Positions 1 through 8,498 of a stretch of DNA of 64,000 bases are shown here, in pieces. Both the position numbers and the translations under genes were made by a program. The notes under the pieces are model-generated. The model was not told where the DNA came from, did no database searches, and saw nothing but the letters and a program-made list of their open reading frames with translations. The DNA is from Microbacterium sp. zg-Y818 (GTDB lineage Bacteria > Actinomycetota > Actinomycetes > Actinomycetales > Microbacteriaceae): the NCBI RefSeq assembly GCF_030246905.1, contig NZ_CP126741.1:2108001-2172000 (forward strand). The letters are read 5' to 3'. Position 1 is the first letter of the stretch, and every line of letters begins with the position of its first letter.

Positions 1-1937
1 ACCGCGTCGAGCGCGGTCAGGTCGGCGTCGACGCGCTGCCACGCGGTGTGCACGTCGGCAAGTCCCAGCGGCACCTCGGGCAGCACGCCCGGCTCGACGT
101 AGCGCTGCCATTCGGCGCGCTGCTGCTGCACGCGCAGCAGCCCCGCGTGCATGTCGGTGACGTGCATCCCGGGGCGCACGTACTCGCGGGCCAGCTTCTT
201 GAGCCGTCGGCGGTTCGCCCCGGTCATCTCCGGCGCGTCGCGACGGTTGCCGTGCGCCTGGATCAACTCCGCGAGCGGCCGTTCGAAGACGGTCAGGCTG
301 AATCGGTCGAGCGAGTCGCGCATGCCCTGCAGCAGTCGCAGGTAGCCGCCGAGCTCGGCGACGGTCTGGAACGGACGCATGCGCGTCTGGCCGATCAGCT
401 CGTAGCCCCGCTCGAGCAGCGAGGGCACATCGGTGCGCTGCAGCCGCGAGGCGAGGGCGTGCGCGCCGCGGGCGTCTTCGGTCGTGGCGAAGCTGACGCC
501 GTACCACGGCGAGTCGTCGGGGCCGAAGCGGAACTCCCCCAGCCGGGCGGCCGCCGCGAGCTTGGCGCCTGCCTCGGTTCGCCGGGTCGACAGTCGCACC
601 AGTGTCGTGAGATCCAGCCGCGCGCTGGTCGAGGGCTGCGGATCCCGCGCGGCCAGCGTCGTAAGCGTGCGCAACGCCTCGAGCGGTGAGACGCCGATGG
701 TCGGATGCCGGGTCGTCAGCGCCCCGCGGTAGTCGCGCAGCACACTGCGCAGACGCACGAGCGCGTCGTCGATGTCGGCGACCTTGGGCTGCTCGGCCTT
801 CTCGTTGCGGGCGATCGCCCGCACGAGGTCGCGGTGAAGCTGCCGAGGAGTGACGGCGAGACCGGGCAGACCGATCCCGGCCAGACGGTGGCGCACGCCC
901 TCGAGGGTCGAGCGGCGGGCGCTGACGACGAGCACCCGCTTTCCCTCCTGCACCAGGGAACCGACGGCGTTGATGACGGTCTGCGTGCCGCCGGTGCCGG
1001 GGAGGGTGTGCACGACGAGCGACTGCCCCGCCGCGATGCGGGCGAGCACGCCTTCCTGCTCGGAGTCGGCATCGAGCAGAAGCGTGTCGGCGGTGGGCGA
1101 GCGCTCGTCGGCACCGAGCATGGGCGGCACCGTGCGCACCGCGGTGAGCTGCTCACGGTCGGCGGCGTGGCCGGCGAGCGCGTTGAGCACCGGGTGGTCG
1201 AGGCGGGCGAGGTCGGTCTCCATCGCCGAGCCGACGTCGGCGAAGGTCGACACGACCAGCCGAGGCTGCACCGTGAAGGTGGGGATGCGCGCGGTGAGGG
1301 CGCGCAGATGGTCGATGACCGGCTGCGGCTTGAACACGCCGCCGTCATACGCGAGCGCGGCGAGCGCCCGGCCGTCGAGCTCGATGCCGAAGTGTGTGCG
1401 GGCGGCACGCACCAGCTCGGGGTTGATCGTGAACGAGCCGTGCAGCTTCAGCTCGAAGTCGCTGTGATGCCGACGGATCGCCAGCGGACGCAGCAGCACC
1501 GGGGCGCTGCAGGCGAGCCCGCCCATGCGCCAGGTGGCCAGGCCCACGGCCAGGTTCACGGTGTCGAGGCCACGCGCCGTGCGCAGTTCGACGTCGCGCG
1601 CCGTGATGCGCTCGGCGGCGAGCCGCGCGCCGCGGAGGGCCACCTCGTCGCGGAACAGGTTCGACAGCAGGGTCGAGCGACCGGTGATGAACTGCGGCAG
1701 GCTTCCCGGATGGGCCTTGGTGATCTCGATGCCCGCGTCGCCGGCGTCGACGTAGTGAAGGAGGCTGGACCGTCCGCCCAGGCGGGCCGCCTCATGCCTC
1801 AGTCGTGCCCGCTCGCCCTCGGCGACGTGCGTCACCGTCACACCGGGGTCGGCCACGCCGAGATCGCCGGGCGCCACAGACGCGGCACGATCCGCTTCCG
1901 CGGCATCCACCGTCGCACTGCCGTCTCCTCGCCACAC
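1..1937 (-). CDS. Helicase-like P-loop protein, N-terminal part (runs off the left edge)
   Basis: About 645 codons are visible and the C-terminus lies outside the window. The segment SSLLHYVDAGDAGIEITK followed by HPGSLPQFITGRSTLLSN is typical of large actinobacterial proteins annotated as DNA helicase or AAA_11/DUF4011 ATPase, so a superfamily-1-like nucleic-acid role is inferred. The nucleotide-binding loop reads LPGTGGTQTV, with Gln at the usual Walker A lysine. The GTG start is preceded on the coding strand by TAGTCT and a 7-nt spacer, which fits a leaderless transcript, and no better start lies upstream in frame. Motor motifs beyond the P-loop are not all in view, so helicase activity is family inference only. 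Confidence 0.7.
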   Translation of the reverse strand, partial: MWRGDGSATVDAAEADRAASVAPGDLGVADPGVTVTHVAEGERARLRHEAARLGGRSSLLHYVDAGDAGIEITKAHPGSLPQFITGRSTLLSNLFRDEVALRGARLAAERITARDVELRTARGLDTVNLAVGLATWRMGGLACSAPVLLRPLAIRRHHSDFELKLHGSFTINPELVRAARTHFGIELDGRALAALAYDGGVFKPQPVIDHLRALTARIPTFTVQPRLVVSTFADVGSAMETDLARLDHPVLNALAGHAADREQLTAVRTVPPMLGADERSPTADTLLLDADSEQEGVLARIAAGQSLVVHTLPGTGGTQTVINAVGSLVQEGKRVLVVSARRSTLEGVRHRLAGIGLPGLAVTPRQLHRDLVRAIARNEKAEQPKVADIDDALVRLRSVLRDYRGALTTRHPTIGVSPLEALRTLTTLAARDPQPSTSARLDLTTLVRLSTRRTEAGAKLAAAARLGEFRFGPDDSPWYGVSFATTEDARGAHALASRLQRTDVPSLLERGYELIGQTRMRPFQTVAELGGYLRLLQGMRDSLDRFSLTVFERPLAELIQAHGNRRDAPEMTGANRRRLKKLAREYVRPGMHVTDMHAGLLRVQQQRAEWQRYVEPGVLPEVPLGLADVHTAWQRVDADLTALDA

Positions 1938-2112
1938 ACGAGCCAGACTAAGCCGACCGCGCCGCTGCGGCCGGACATGCACCCGAGTTTCGCGGTATTG
2001 CCCGACACGCCGGGCTATCGGCGCTTCCTCCCCCGCGGCGAATACGGGCGGCCCATCCCCCGATCGGGCCCCATGCCCTCCGCAGCCGCAGACGCGCGGC
2101 CAGGATGGGCCT

Positions 2113-2622
2113 ATGACCTCCAGCGCGTACTCGGTGCACCCGACACCGGTCGGCGACGCCCTCATCGTGATGAGCGATGAGGGCCTCGTCGCCCTCCAGC
2201 TGATCGACGGGCCGGCGGGCGATGCGCTCGCCGCCCTGTCGGCGGCACTCGGCGCCGTTCCCGACCGCGATCCCGCCGCGACCGGCCGGGTCACCGCCGA
2301 GCTCGACGAGTACTTCGCCGGTCGGCGCCGCGCGTTCGACGTGCCGATCGACTGGCGCCTCACCAGGGGATTCATGCGCGAGGCGCTGCAGGTGGTGTGC
2401 CGCATCCCCTATGCCCAGACGGCGTCGTACGGCGAGGTCGCACTCGGCGCCGGCCACCCCAACGCTCACCGGGCCGTCGGCACCGCCTGCGCCCGCACCC
2501 CCTTCTCGCTGATCGTCCCCGTGCACCGGGTGGTGCGCTCCGACGGCTCGATCGGCGAGTATGGCGGCCACCCCGGCGTCAAGCGGTTCCTGCTCGACCT
2601 CGAAGCTGCGGCGGGCGAGTAG
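2113..2622 (+). CDS. MGMT/Ogt-like protein with catalytic Cys replaced by Val
   Basis: 169 residues, normal length for an O6-methylguanine-DNA methyltransferase of the Ogt type, with an N-terminal ribonuclease-H-like part and the C-terminal DNA-binding domain. Conserved landmarks are present: SYGEVA near residue 105, the arginine-finger segment NAHRAVG (Arg120) and GEYGG near 149. The active-site motif, canonically PCHRV, reads PVHRV (136-140), so the methyl-accepting cysteine is Val137. It therefore cannot act by the standard suicide mechanism. By analogy with alkyltransferase-like (ATL) proteins it may bind alkylated guanine and flag it for nucleotide excision repair; that is inference. It lies alone on the plus strand, ending in a shared hairpin with actP. 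Confidence 0.85.
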   Translation: MTSSAYSVHPTPVGDALIVMSDEGLVALQLIDGPAGDALAALSAALGAVPDRDPAATGRVTAELDEYFAGRRRAFDVPIDWRLTRGFMREALQVVCRIPYAQTASYGEVALGAGHPNAHRAVGTACARTPFSLIVPVHRVVRSDGSIGEYGGHPGVKRFLLDLEAAAGE

Positions 2623-2636
2623 GCCGCCCGCATGCA

Positions 2637-2667
2637 GAGCGGCCCCGGGCATCGCCCGGGGCCGCTC
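2637..2667. terminator. Bidirectional hairpin terminator
   Basis: Perfect inverted repeat with 14-bp arms (GAGCGGCCCCGGGC and its complement) around a 3-base loop ATC. It lies between the convergent alkyltransferase-like gene and actP and probably terminates both. Confidence 0.8.
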
Positions 2668-2683
2668 AATCGACGCGGTCGCG

Positions 2684-4300
2684 TCAGTGGTTGGTGGCCT
2701 TCTCCGCACCGAAGCCGGTGAGAGAGCGCACATCCATCTCGGCTGCCAGCCGCGGGTCCTCCTTCTTGCTGGAGGTCACCGTTCCGAGCCAGCCGAGGAA
2801 GAACCCGAGCGGGATCGAGACGATGCCCGGGTTGTTCAGCGGCCAGATCGCGGGGCCGGTGTCCTTGAACACGCTCGTCTCCGTGCCCCAGAAGACCGGG
2901 GACAGGAAGATGAGGATGACGGCGGCGGCGAGGCCTCCGTACATGCTCCACACCGCGCCGCGCGTGGTGAACTTGCGCCAGAACAGCGAGTACAGGATCG
3001 TCGGCAGGTTCGCCGAGGCGGCGACCGCGAAGGCCAGTGCCACGAGGAACGCCACGTTCTGGCCCTGCACTCCGATGCCACCGAGGATCGACAGCACGCC
3101 GATCACGATCACCGTGCGCCGAGCGATCTTGACCTCGGCGTCGGGTGCGACCTTGCCCTTCTTCACCACGTTGGCGTAGATGTCGTGGGCGAACGAGGCT
3201 GCCGCGGTGATGGTGAGCCCGGCGACGACCGCGAGGATCGTCGCGAACGCCACCGCCGAGATGAACCCGAGCAGGATCGGTCCGCCGAGCTCCAGCGCCA
3301 GCAGCGGGGCTGCGGAGTTCACACCACCAGGAGCGGCGGCGATGACCTCGGGCGTGACCAGGGCGCCGGCGCCGTAGCCCAGCACGAGGGTGAGCAGGTA
3401 GAACAGACCGATCAGCCAGATGGCCCAGACCACCGAGCGACGCGCCTCCTTGGCGGTCGGCACCGTGTAGAACCGCATCAGCACGTGCGGCAGACCCGCC
3501 GTGCCGAGCACCAGGGCCAGCGCGAGGGAGATGAAGTCCCACGGGTTGGCGCCGTACTGCAGGCCGGGGCCGAGCACGTCCTCGCCCGCCGGCGACGCGG
3601 CCACGGCGGCCTCGAGCAGCGAGTTGAAGTTGAAGCCGTAGAGCGCGAGCACCCAGATCGTCATGCCCAGCGCGCCACCGATGAGCAGGAACGCCTTGAC
3701 GATCTGCACCCACGTGGTGCCCTTCATGCCGCCGATGAGCACATAGAGGATCATCAGCAGGCCGACGACGGCGACCACGATCGACTGCCCGATCCTGTCG
3801 TCGATGCCCAGCAGCAGCGACACCAGACCGCCGGCGCCGGCCATCTGCGCGAGCAGGTAGAAGAAGCACACCGCGAGGGTCGTGATGGCCGCGGCCATGC
3901 GCACCGGAGCCTGCTTGAGACGGAACGACAGCACGTCGGCCATCGTGAACTTGCCGGTGTTGCGCATGAGCTCCGCCACCAGCAGCAGAGCGACCAGCCA
4001 CGCCACCAGGAAGCCGATGGAGTAGAGGAAGCCGTCGTAGCCGTTGATGGCGATGGCGCCGCAGATTCCAAGGAACGATGCCGCCGAGAGGTAGTCGCCC
4101 GAGATGGCGAACCCGTTCTGCGGTCCTGTGAACGAGCGCCCCGCCGCGTAGTAATCCGCCGCGGTCTTGTTGTTGCGGCTCGCCCTGATGACGATGAACA
4201 GCGTCACCGCGACGAACGCGCCGAAGATCGAGATGTTGAGGATGGGGTTGTTCTCCGCGGTCTGCACCGCGGCGTCGATCGCGCCGAAGATCTCGTTCAT
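2684..4300 (-). CDS. actP: Cation/acetate symporter (SSS family)
   Basis: 538 residues, close to the usual ActP length, with about thirteen hydrophobic spans. ADYYAAGRSFTGPQNG near residue 50, then SGDYLSAASFLG, is the signature of acetate-type sodium:solute symporters, as is YVLIGGMKGTTW in the middle. It should carry acetate and similar short monocarboxylates across the cytoplasmic membrane. Its ATG overlaps the stop of the upstream DUF485 gene by 4 bp, the standard ActP/YjcH arrangement. A RamA-like regulator is transcribed divergently from the same control region, so acetate-dependent regulation is likely. Confidence 0.93.
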   Translation of the reverse strand: MNEIFGAIDAAVQTAENNPILNISIFGAFVAVTLFIVIRASRNNKTAADYYAAGRSFTGPQNGFAISGDYLSAASFLGICGAIAINGYDGFLYSIGFLVAWLVALLLVAELMRNTGKFTMADVLSFRLKQAPVRMAAAITTLAVCFFYLLAQMAGAGGLVSLLLGIDDRIGQSIVVAVVGLLMILYVLIGGMKGTTWVQIVKAFLLIGGALGMTIWVLALYGFNFNSLLEAAVAASPAGEDVLGPGLQYGANPWDFISLALALVLGTAGLPHVLMRFYTVPTAKEARRSVVWAIWLIGLFYLLTLVLGYGAGALVTPEVIAAAPGGVNSAAPLLALELGGPILLGFISAVAFATILAVVAGLTITAAASFAHDIYANVVKKGKVAPDAEVKIARRTVIVIGVLSILGGIGVQGQNVAFLVALAFAVAASANLPTILYSLFWRKFTTRGAVWSMYGGLAAAVILIFLSPVFWGTETSVFKDTGPAIWPLNNPGIVSIPLGFFLGWLGTVTSSKKEDPRLAAEMDVRSLTGFGAEKATNH

Positions 4301-4647
4301 GCCCCCGCCTCCTGCTTCTCCAGCTGCTCACGAATCGCCGTCGCCTGAGGGTCCAGCTTGCGGTTGGCATACCAGACATAGGTCATGGTGATCGCGAACG
4401 TGGTCACGAACTGCCCCAGGCCGAAGAGCAGGCCCACCGTGATGTCCCCCGAGACGCGCTGGCTCATGAAGTCGGTCGCGAAGGACGACAGCAGCACGTA
4501 GACGAAGTACCAGACGAGGAACGCCACGGCCAAGGGAAAGACGAAACTGCGTTGACTGCGCTTGAGATTGCGGAATTGCGGTGAGTCCTCCACCGCGACG
4601 TAGTCGATCGCGCCCGGCGGGGCGGTCTCGTTGGGTCGTGCGGTCAT
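4297..4647 (-). CDS. DUF485 membrane protein, ActP partner
   Basis: 116 residues with two transmembrane helices (roughly 36-58 and 70-93), matching DUF485/YjcH proteins that accompany ActP symporters. FVFPLAVAFLVWYFVYVLL and the C-terminal TYVWYANRKLDP are typical. The start is placed at MTARPNE because homologues are about 110 residues and the longer open frame upstream would run into the regulator's promoter. It is the first gene of the operon and overlaps actP by 4 bp. Its exact role is unknown; it is assumed to be an accessory subunit or stabiliser of the symporter. Confidence 0.88.
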   Translation of the reverse strand: MTARPNETAPPGAIDYVAVEDSPQFRNLKRSQRSFVFPLAVAFLVWYFVYVLLSSFATDFMSQRVSGDITVGLLFGLGQFVTTFAITMTYVWYANRKLDPQATAIREQLEKQEAGA

Positions 4648-4825
4648 CTGTGCGGCCTCCTTGCCACTCGTGCTGTCCGCTCGGGAGCTCCGCGCCTGTG
4701 CGGGGCTTCCCCTCGCGAGGGGTCTCACAACCCACGGAGAGCCCGGGATCTGCCCCCCGCCGCGTGATAGCGTCGACGCTACGAAAGTCGGCGATGGCGC
4801 CGTCACCCCCGGAAGTAGGTAGTGC
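4648..4825. promoter_or_regulatory. Divergent actP-operon / ramA-like control region
   Basis: 178-bp spacer between the symporter operon and the LuxR-type regulator. It contains cytosine runs (TGCCCCCCG near 4751 and CACCCCCGG near 4805) that loosely resemble the short C/G-run sites bound by RamA in Corynebacterium. No clean -35/-10 pair stands out. Confidence 0.4.
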
Positions 4826-5683
4826 GTGGCAGCACAAACCGGATTCGACACAGATGACCAACTGATAGCGCGTGCGGTCGGCGACCTCTCGCGCCGCACC
4901 CGATTCCCCGTCGTCTTCGGCGGCCTCGAACGTTCCGGCGCCATTCACGTCTCGGCCATCGCCGGCGCACGCACGCGCAGCATCGAAGGGCTTGTGGTGC
5001 AGGCCAGCAAAGGTCTGGGCGGAGCCTCCTTCGTCGAGGGTCGCCCCCGCCTGGCACTGGATTACCGCACCAGCCGCAGCATCACCCACGATTACGACCG
5101 CGCCATCCTCGGCGAAGGCATCTCAACTCTTCTGGCCGTACCGGTGATGGTGTCGGGCCGTGCGCGAGGCATCATCTACTGCGGCTCCTGGCAGCGCTCC
5201 CCCGTCGGCGACGTGGTGTCACGGCCGGTGTTCGCGGCCGCCGAGTCACTGTCGACCGAGTTGCGCGTGCGAGACGAGGTGCGTCGTCGACTGGCGCTCT
5301 CACCCACCACCGAGGCCGCGGCGCGGCTGCCCACGGCAGCGCGCGAAGAGCTCCGGGAGAGCTACGCCGAGCTGCGCAGCATCGCCGCGTCGGTGCAGGA
5401 TGCCGGCCTGCGCAACCGGCTCACACAGCTCGAGAAGCGGCTGGCGGCCCTCTCGGCCGACGGCAACCGCCCCGCTGAGCGGGTGGAATCCACGCTCTCG
5501 CCGCGCGAAGTCGACGTGCTGGCCTGCTGCGCGCTCGGCTCGACCAACGCCGAGATCGCGACGACGCTCGGGCTGAAAGAGGGGACGGTGAAGTCGTACC
5601 TCGCCTCGGCGATGTCGAAGCTCGACGCCTCCACCCGTCACGCGGCTGTGACGCGCGCGCGGCGCGTCGGAATCCTGCCCTGA
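4826..5683 (+). CDS. ramA: RamA-like GAF/LuxR regulator of acetate metabolism
   Basis: 285 residues (RamA of Corynebacterium glutamicum is about 282). The N-terminal 150 residues form a GAF-like sensor fold (GLVVQASKGLGGASF, GISTLLAVPVMVSGRARGII). A helical linker follows, and the C-terminal LuxR helix-turn-helix contains LSPREVDVLACCALGSTNAE and EGTVKSYLASAMSKLDA, close to RamA. RamA activates acetate-utilisation genes, and here the gene is divergent from an acetate symporter operon, which supports the same role. The start is GTG. The ligand sensed by the GAF domain is unknown. Confidence 0.82.
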   Translation: MAAQTGFDTDDQLIARAVGDLSRRTRFPVVFGGLERSGAIHVSAIAGARTRSIEGLVVQASKGLGGASFVEGRPRLALDYRTSRSITHDYDRAILGEGISTLLAVPVMVSGRARGIIYCGSWQRSPVGDVVSRPVFAAAESLSTELRVRDEVRRRLALSPTTEAAARLPTAAREELRESYAELRSIAASVQDAGLRNRLTQLEKRLAALSADGNRPAERVESTLSPREVDVLACCALGSTNAEIATTLGLKEGTVKSYLASAMSKLDASTRHAAVTRARRVGILP

Positions 5684-5749
5684 TAACACACATCATGAGA
5701 ATGGGACGGGGCCTGTCGCAAAAGGCCTTATCGACAGTATGGTGTGCGC

Positions 5750-6106
5750 ATGGCCCGCAGAATTGTGCACCAGCTCGTCGACGACCTCGACGGAACCGAA
5801 CTCGAGGTCGGCTCGGGTGAGACCGTGCTTTTCTCGCTGGACGGCATCGCTTATGAGATCGATCTGACCGACGAAAATGCCCAGGCGCTGCGCAATGCTC
5901 TCGAGCCTTACGTGTCGGCGGGGCGTCGCGTCTCGGGCGGCCGCGGAGCATCGTCCGCCGGCAGCAACGGCGGACGAAAGCGCCGCCGCACCGGCCAGAA
6001 CGACTATGGCCCGATGCGGGAATGGGCCAAGGCGAACGGCTACACCGTCTCGGAGCGGGGCCGCGTGCCGGCCGCCGTGATCGAGGCCTACGAAGCCGCC
6101 CACTGA
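5750..6106 (+). CDS. lsr2: Lsr2-family nucleoid-associated protein
   Basis: 118 residues. The N-terminal dimerisation domain is recognisable (MARRIVHQLVDDLDG, IAYEIDLTDENAQALR). A basic Gly/Arg/Ser linker leads to the C-terminal AT-hook-like domain (MREWAKANGYTVSERGR then VPAAVIEAY), whose RGR tripeptide inserts into the AT-rich minor groove. Lsr2 silences AT-rich, often horizontally acquired DNA in actinobacteria. The ATG sits 6 nt after TATGGT with no ribosome-binding site, so the mRNA is probably leaderless. A hydrolase pair follows 5 bp downstream and may be co-transcribed. Confidence 0.95.
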   Translation: MARRIVHQLVDDLDGTELEVGSGETVLFSLDGIAYEIDLTDENAQALRNALEPYVSAGRRVSGGRGASSAGSNGGRKRRRTGQNDYGPMREWAKANGYTVSERGRVPAAVIEAYEAAH

Positions 6107-6111
6107 TCGGC

Positions 6112-6891
6112 GTGACGCGGGGCGTTTCTCCGGCGCGCACCGAGCAGCGAATTGTGCGCGGTTCGCTGCATTTCCGCGTGGTCGCGAGCGGCACGCCGTC
6201 GTCGGTGTCTCGACCGCCCATGGTGCTCGTTCACGGCATCGGAATGTCGCACCGCTATCTGACTCGGCTGCACGATGTACTGGCGGCGGACGGCACCGTC
6301 TTCTCGATAGACCTGCCGGGCTACGGCGGCATGCCCAAGCCCGACCATGATGTCGACGTCGCCGAAATGGCTGCCGAACTCGCCTCGGTCGTGAATTCTC
6401 TCGACATCGCCCCTGCGGTGCTGGTGGGGCATTCGATGGGTGCGCAGTGGGTCGTCGAGGCGGCCTGCCAGAGCCCCGAGTCCGTCGCCGGCGTCGTCGT
6501 GATCGGCCCCGTCTCGGACGACCGTCACCGCACCGTCCCCGCGCAGGCCGGCACGCTGGCGCTGGACACCCTCGGTGAGTCCCCGATCACCAACGCCATC
6601 GTGTTCACCGACTACCTCCGCTGCGGCGTTCCGTACTACCTCGCGCAGGTGCGCCACATGGTGAGCTACCCCATCGAGCAGCGCGTGGGCGATCTCGCCG
6701 CGCCTCTGCTGATCATCCGCGGCGAGCACGACCCGATCGCGGGCCTCTCCTGGTGTCGCCGTCTGGCAGCCCGCGCGCGCGACGCCGCGGTGGTGATGAT
6801 CCCCGGCGGTCATCACGTGGCGCATCGCACCGCACCCAAAGCCGTGGCGTCGGCCATCGTGGCGCATATCGGCGTGCCGGCGGCGGTGTGA
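6112..6891 (+). CDS. Alpha/beta hydrolase
   Basis: About 259 residues from a GTG five bases after the lsr2 stop. The oxyanion region MVLVHGIGMS, nucleophile elbow VGHSMGAQW (Gly-His-Ser-Met-Gly), acid RGEHDPI and C-terminal histidine in PGGHHVAH give a complete Ser-Asp-His triad. It resembles the MhpC/BphD-like esterase and carbon-carbon hydrolase group, but the substrate cannot be read from sequence. Its stop overlaps the GTG of the next hydrolase gene (GTGA), so the two are translationally coupled. Confidence 0.85.
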   Translation: MTRGVSPARTEQRIVRGSLHFRVVASGTPSSVSRPPMVLVHGIGMSHRYLTRLHDVLAADGTVFSIDLPGYGGMPKPDHDVDVAEMAAELASVVNSLDIAPAVLVGHSMGAQWVVEAACQSPESVAGVVVIGPVSDDRHRTVPAQAGTLALDTLGESPITNAIVFTDYLRCGVPYYLAQVRHMVSYPIEQRVGDLAAPLLIIRGEHDPIAGLSWCRRLAARARDAAVVMIPGGHHVAHRTAPKAVASAIVAHIGVPAAV

Positions 6892-7559
6892 TCGACGCCG
6901 CGAAGGCTGCCGCCTGGTGGGTGCGGGACTACGCATACGCTTCGGCGTGGCAGATACGGGCGCTGTTCAACCGCACCCATCCCGAATCGTTCCTCAGCGG
7001 CGAGCGCACGCCGGTGGTCGTCCTCCCCGGAATCTACGAGACCTGGAAGTTCCTCCAGCCGCTCGTCGCGGCGATCCACGAGCGCGGGCATCCGGTGCAC
7101 GTGTTGGATGCCCTGCACCGCAACGAACGCCCCGTGGTCGAGGCGGCCGAGCAGGTGACCGCGTACCTCACTGAGCAGAACCTCCACGACGTGATCATCG
7201 TCGCCCACAGCAAGGGCGGCCTCATCGGCAAGCAGGTCATGATCGGCCCCTCCGCCGACCGGGTGCGCAGCATGCTCGCCGTCTCGACGCCCTTCGGCGG
7301 CTCCCGCTACGCCCTGCTGATGCTCCCGCCCACCCTGCGCATCTTCTCCCCGATGGATGCCACGATCGTGGCGCTGGCCCGCCAAGAGACGGTCAACTCC
7401 CGCATCGTGTCGGTCTACGGCCGGTTCGACCCGCACATCCCCGGGGGCAGCGAACTTGCCGGCGCGAAGAACGTCAAGCTCGAGACGGGCGGACACTTCC
7501 GCATCCTCGCCCACCCGCGGGTGCTCGCGGAGTTCACGCTGCTCGCCCGGGCGCGGTGA
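6888..7559 (+). CDS. Lipase-like alpha/beta hydrolase
   Basis: 223 residues; GTG start overlapping the previous stop. VVVLPGIYETW forms the oxyanion strand-loop, and the nucleophile elbow reads VAHSKGGLIG (His-Ser-Lys-Gly-Gly), as in triacylglycerol-lipase-like and PGAP1-like hydrolases. Asp in YGRFDPHIPGG and His in TGGHFRILAHP are the likely acid and base. The N-terminal WWVRDYAYASAWQIRALF could associate with the membrane but is not a signal peptide. It probably works with the preceding hydrolase on ester or lipid substrates; this is context inference only. Confidence 0.82.
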   Translation: MIDAAKAAAWWVRDYAYASAWQIRALFNRTHPESFLSGERTPVVVLPGIYETWKFLQPLVAAIHERGHPVHVLDALHRNERPVVEAAEQVTAYLTEQNLHDVIIVAHSKGGLIGKQVMIGPSADRVRSMLAVSTPFGGSRYALLMLPPTLRIFSPMDATIVALARQETVNSRIVSVYGRFDPHIPGGSELAGAKNVKLETGGHFRILAHPRVLAEFTLLARAR

Positions 7560-7577
7560 CAACTGCCCGCGGCATCC

Positions 7578-8498
7578 TCAGCCCTTGACCGCCCCCTGCG
7601 TCACGCCCTCCACCACCCACCGCTGGGTGAACAGGTAGACGATGATCGCCGGCGCCATGGCCATGAGGTACGAGGCGAAAGCGACGTTGTAGTTGTTGCT
7701 GAACTGGGTCTGGAAGATGTTCTGCACCACCGGCAGCGTCTGCGATCCGGGGTCCGAGATGATGAGCGACGGCATCATGAAGTCGTTCCACGACGCCAGG
7801 AAGGCGAAGATGCCGACCGTGGCGCTCATGGGTGCCAGCAGCGGGAAGATCAGCTGCCAGAACGTCTGCCAGGTGCTGGCGCCGTCGATGCGGGCGCTCT
7901 CCTCGAGCTCGGCGGGGATCGAGCGCAGAAACGCGGTGAAGAGCAGGATGCTGAAGCTCAGCTGGAACATGATGTGCAGGATCGTCACCCCGACCGGATT
8001 GTCGAGCCCGGTGAGCCCCGTCAGCTGGATCTGCGGCAGCGCGACGACGGGGAACGGCAGGAACATCGCCGCGAGCAGGTAGTAGAAGGAGTAGCGGAAG
8101 AGCTTGCGGTCCCAGTTGCGCGAGATCGCGAACGACGCGAGGGCCGCCAGCAGCACCGTGCCGGCGACGGTGAAGGCGGTCACGAGCGCGGAGATGAGGA
8201 ACGCGCGGGGAAAGTCGGTCAGCTCCCACGCCTCGACGAAGCCGTCGATGCTGAACGGCGCCGGCAGCGAGAACGCGTTGCCGTCGACGGACTGCGACCT
8301 CGTCTTGAACGCCATCGACACCGTGACGTACAGCGGCACGAGCACCGTGAGCGCGCAGAGGATGAGGATGACGGTGCCCGACCAGTTCCACCGCTCCCCC
8401 CGCTGGCGGGCGGCGGGCTTCTTGCGGGGACTGTCGCCGTCGAGCACGCGCTCGGCGTTGACGTCTTCGACGGCCAGGGAGATCTGCGTGGAGGACAT
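7578..8498 (-). CDS. Carbohydrate ABC transporter permease, MalG/LacG type
   Basis: 306 residues with six predicted membrane spans. The EAA loop is clear: EESARIDGASTWQTFWQLIF, the MalG-type contact with the ATPase. The N-terminal 40 residues are cytoplasmic and charged. Its ATG overlaps the stop of the MalF-type gene by one base (TGATG), so the permeases are translationally coupled. No ATPase gene is linked, which is usual in actinobacteria, where one MsiK-like ATPase serves several sugar importers. The sugar is unknown. Confidence 0.92.
   Translation of the reverse strand: MSSTQISLAVEDVNAERVLDGDSPRKKPAARQRGERWNWSGTVILILCALTVLVPLYVTVSMAFKTRSQSVDGNAFSLPAPFSIDGFVEAWELTDFPRAFLISALVTAFTVAGTVLLAALASFAISRNWDRKLFRYSFYYLLAAMFLPFPVVALPQIQLTGLTGLDNPVGVTILHIMFQLSFSILLFTAFLRSIPAELEESARIDGASTWQTFWQLIFPLLAPMSATVGIFAFLASWNDFMMPSLIISDPGSQTLPVVQNIFQTQFSNNYNVAFASYLMAMAPAIIVYLFTQRWVVEGVTQGAVKG

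Noticed and set aside
2466..4379. Long frames on both strands across the actP region
   Set aside because: Only one minus-strand frame encodes the symporter with its signatures; the others are Arg/His-rich shadows.
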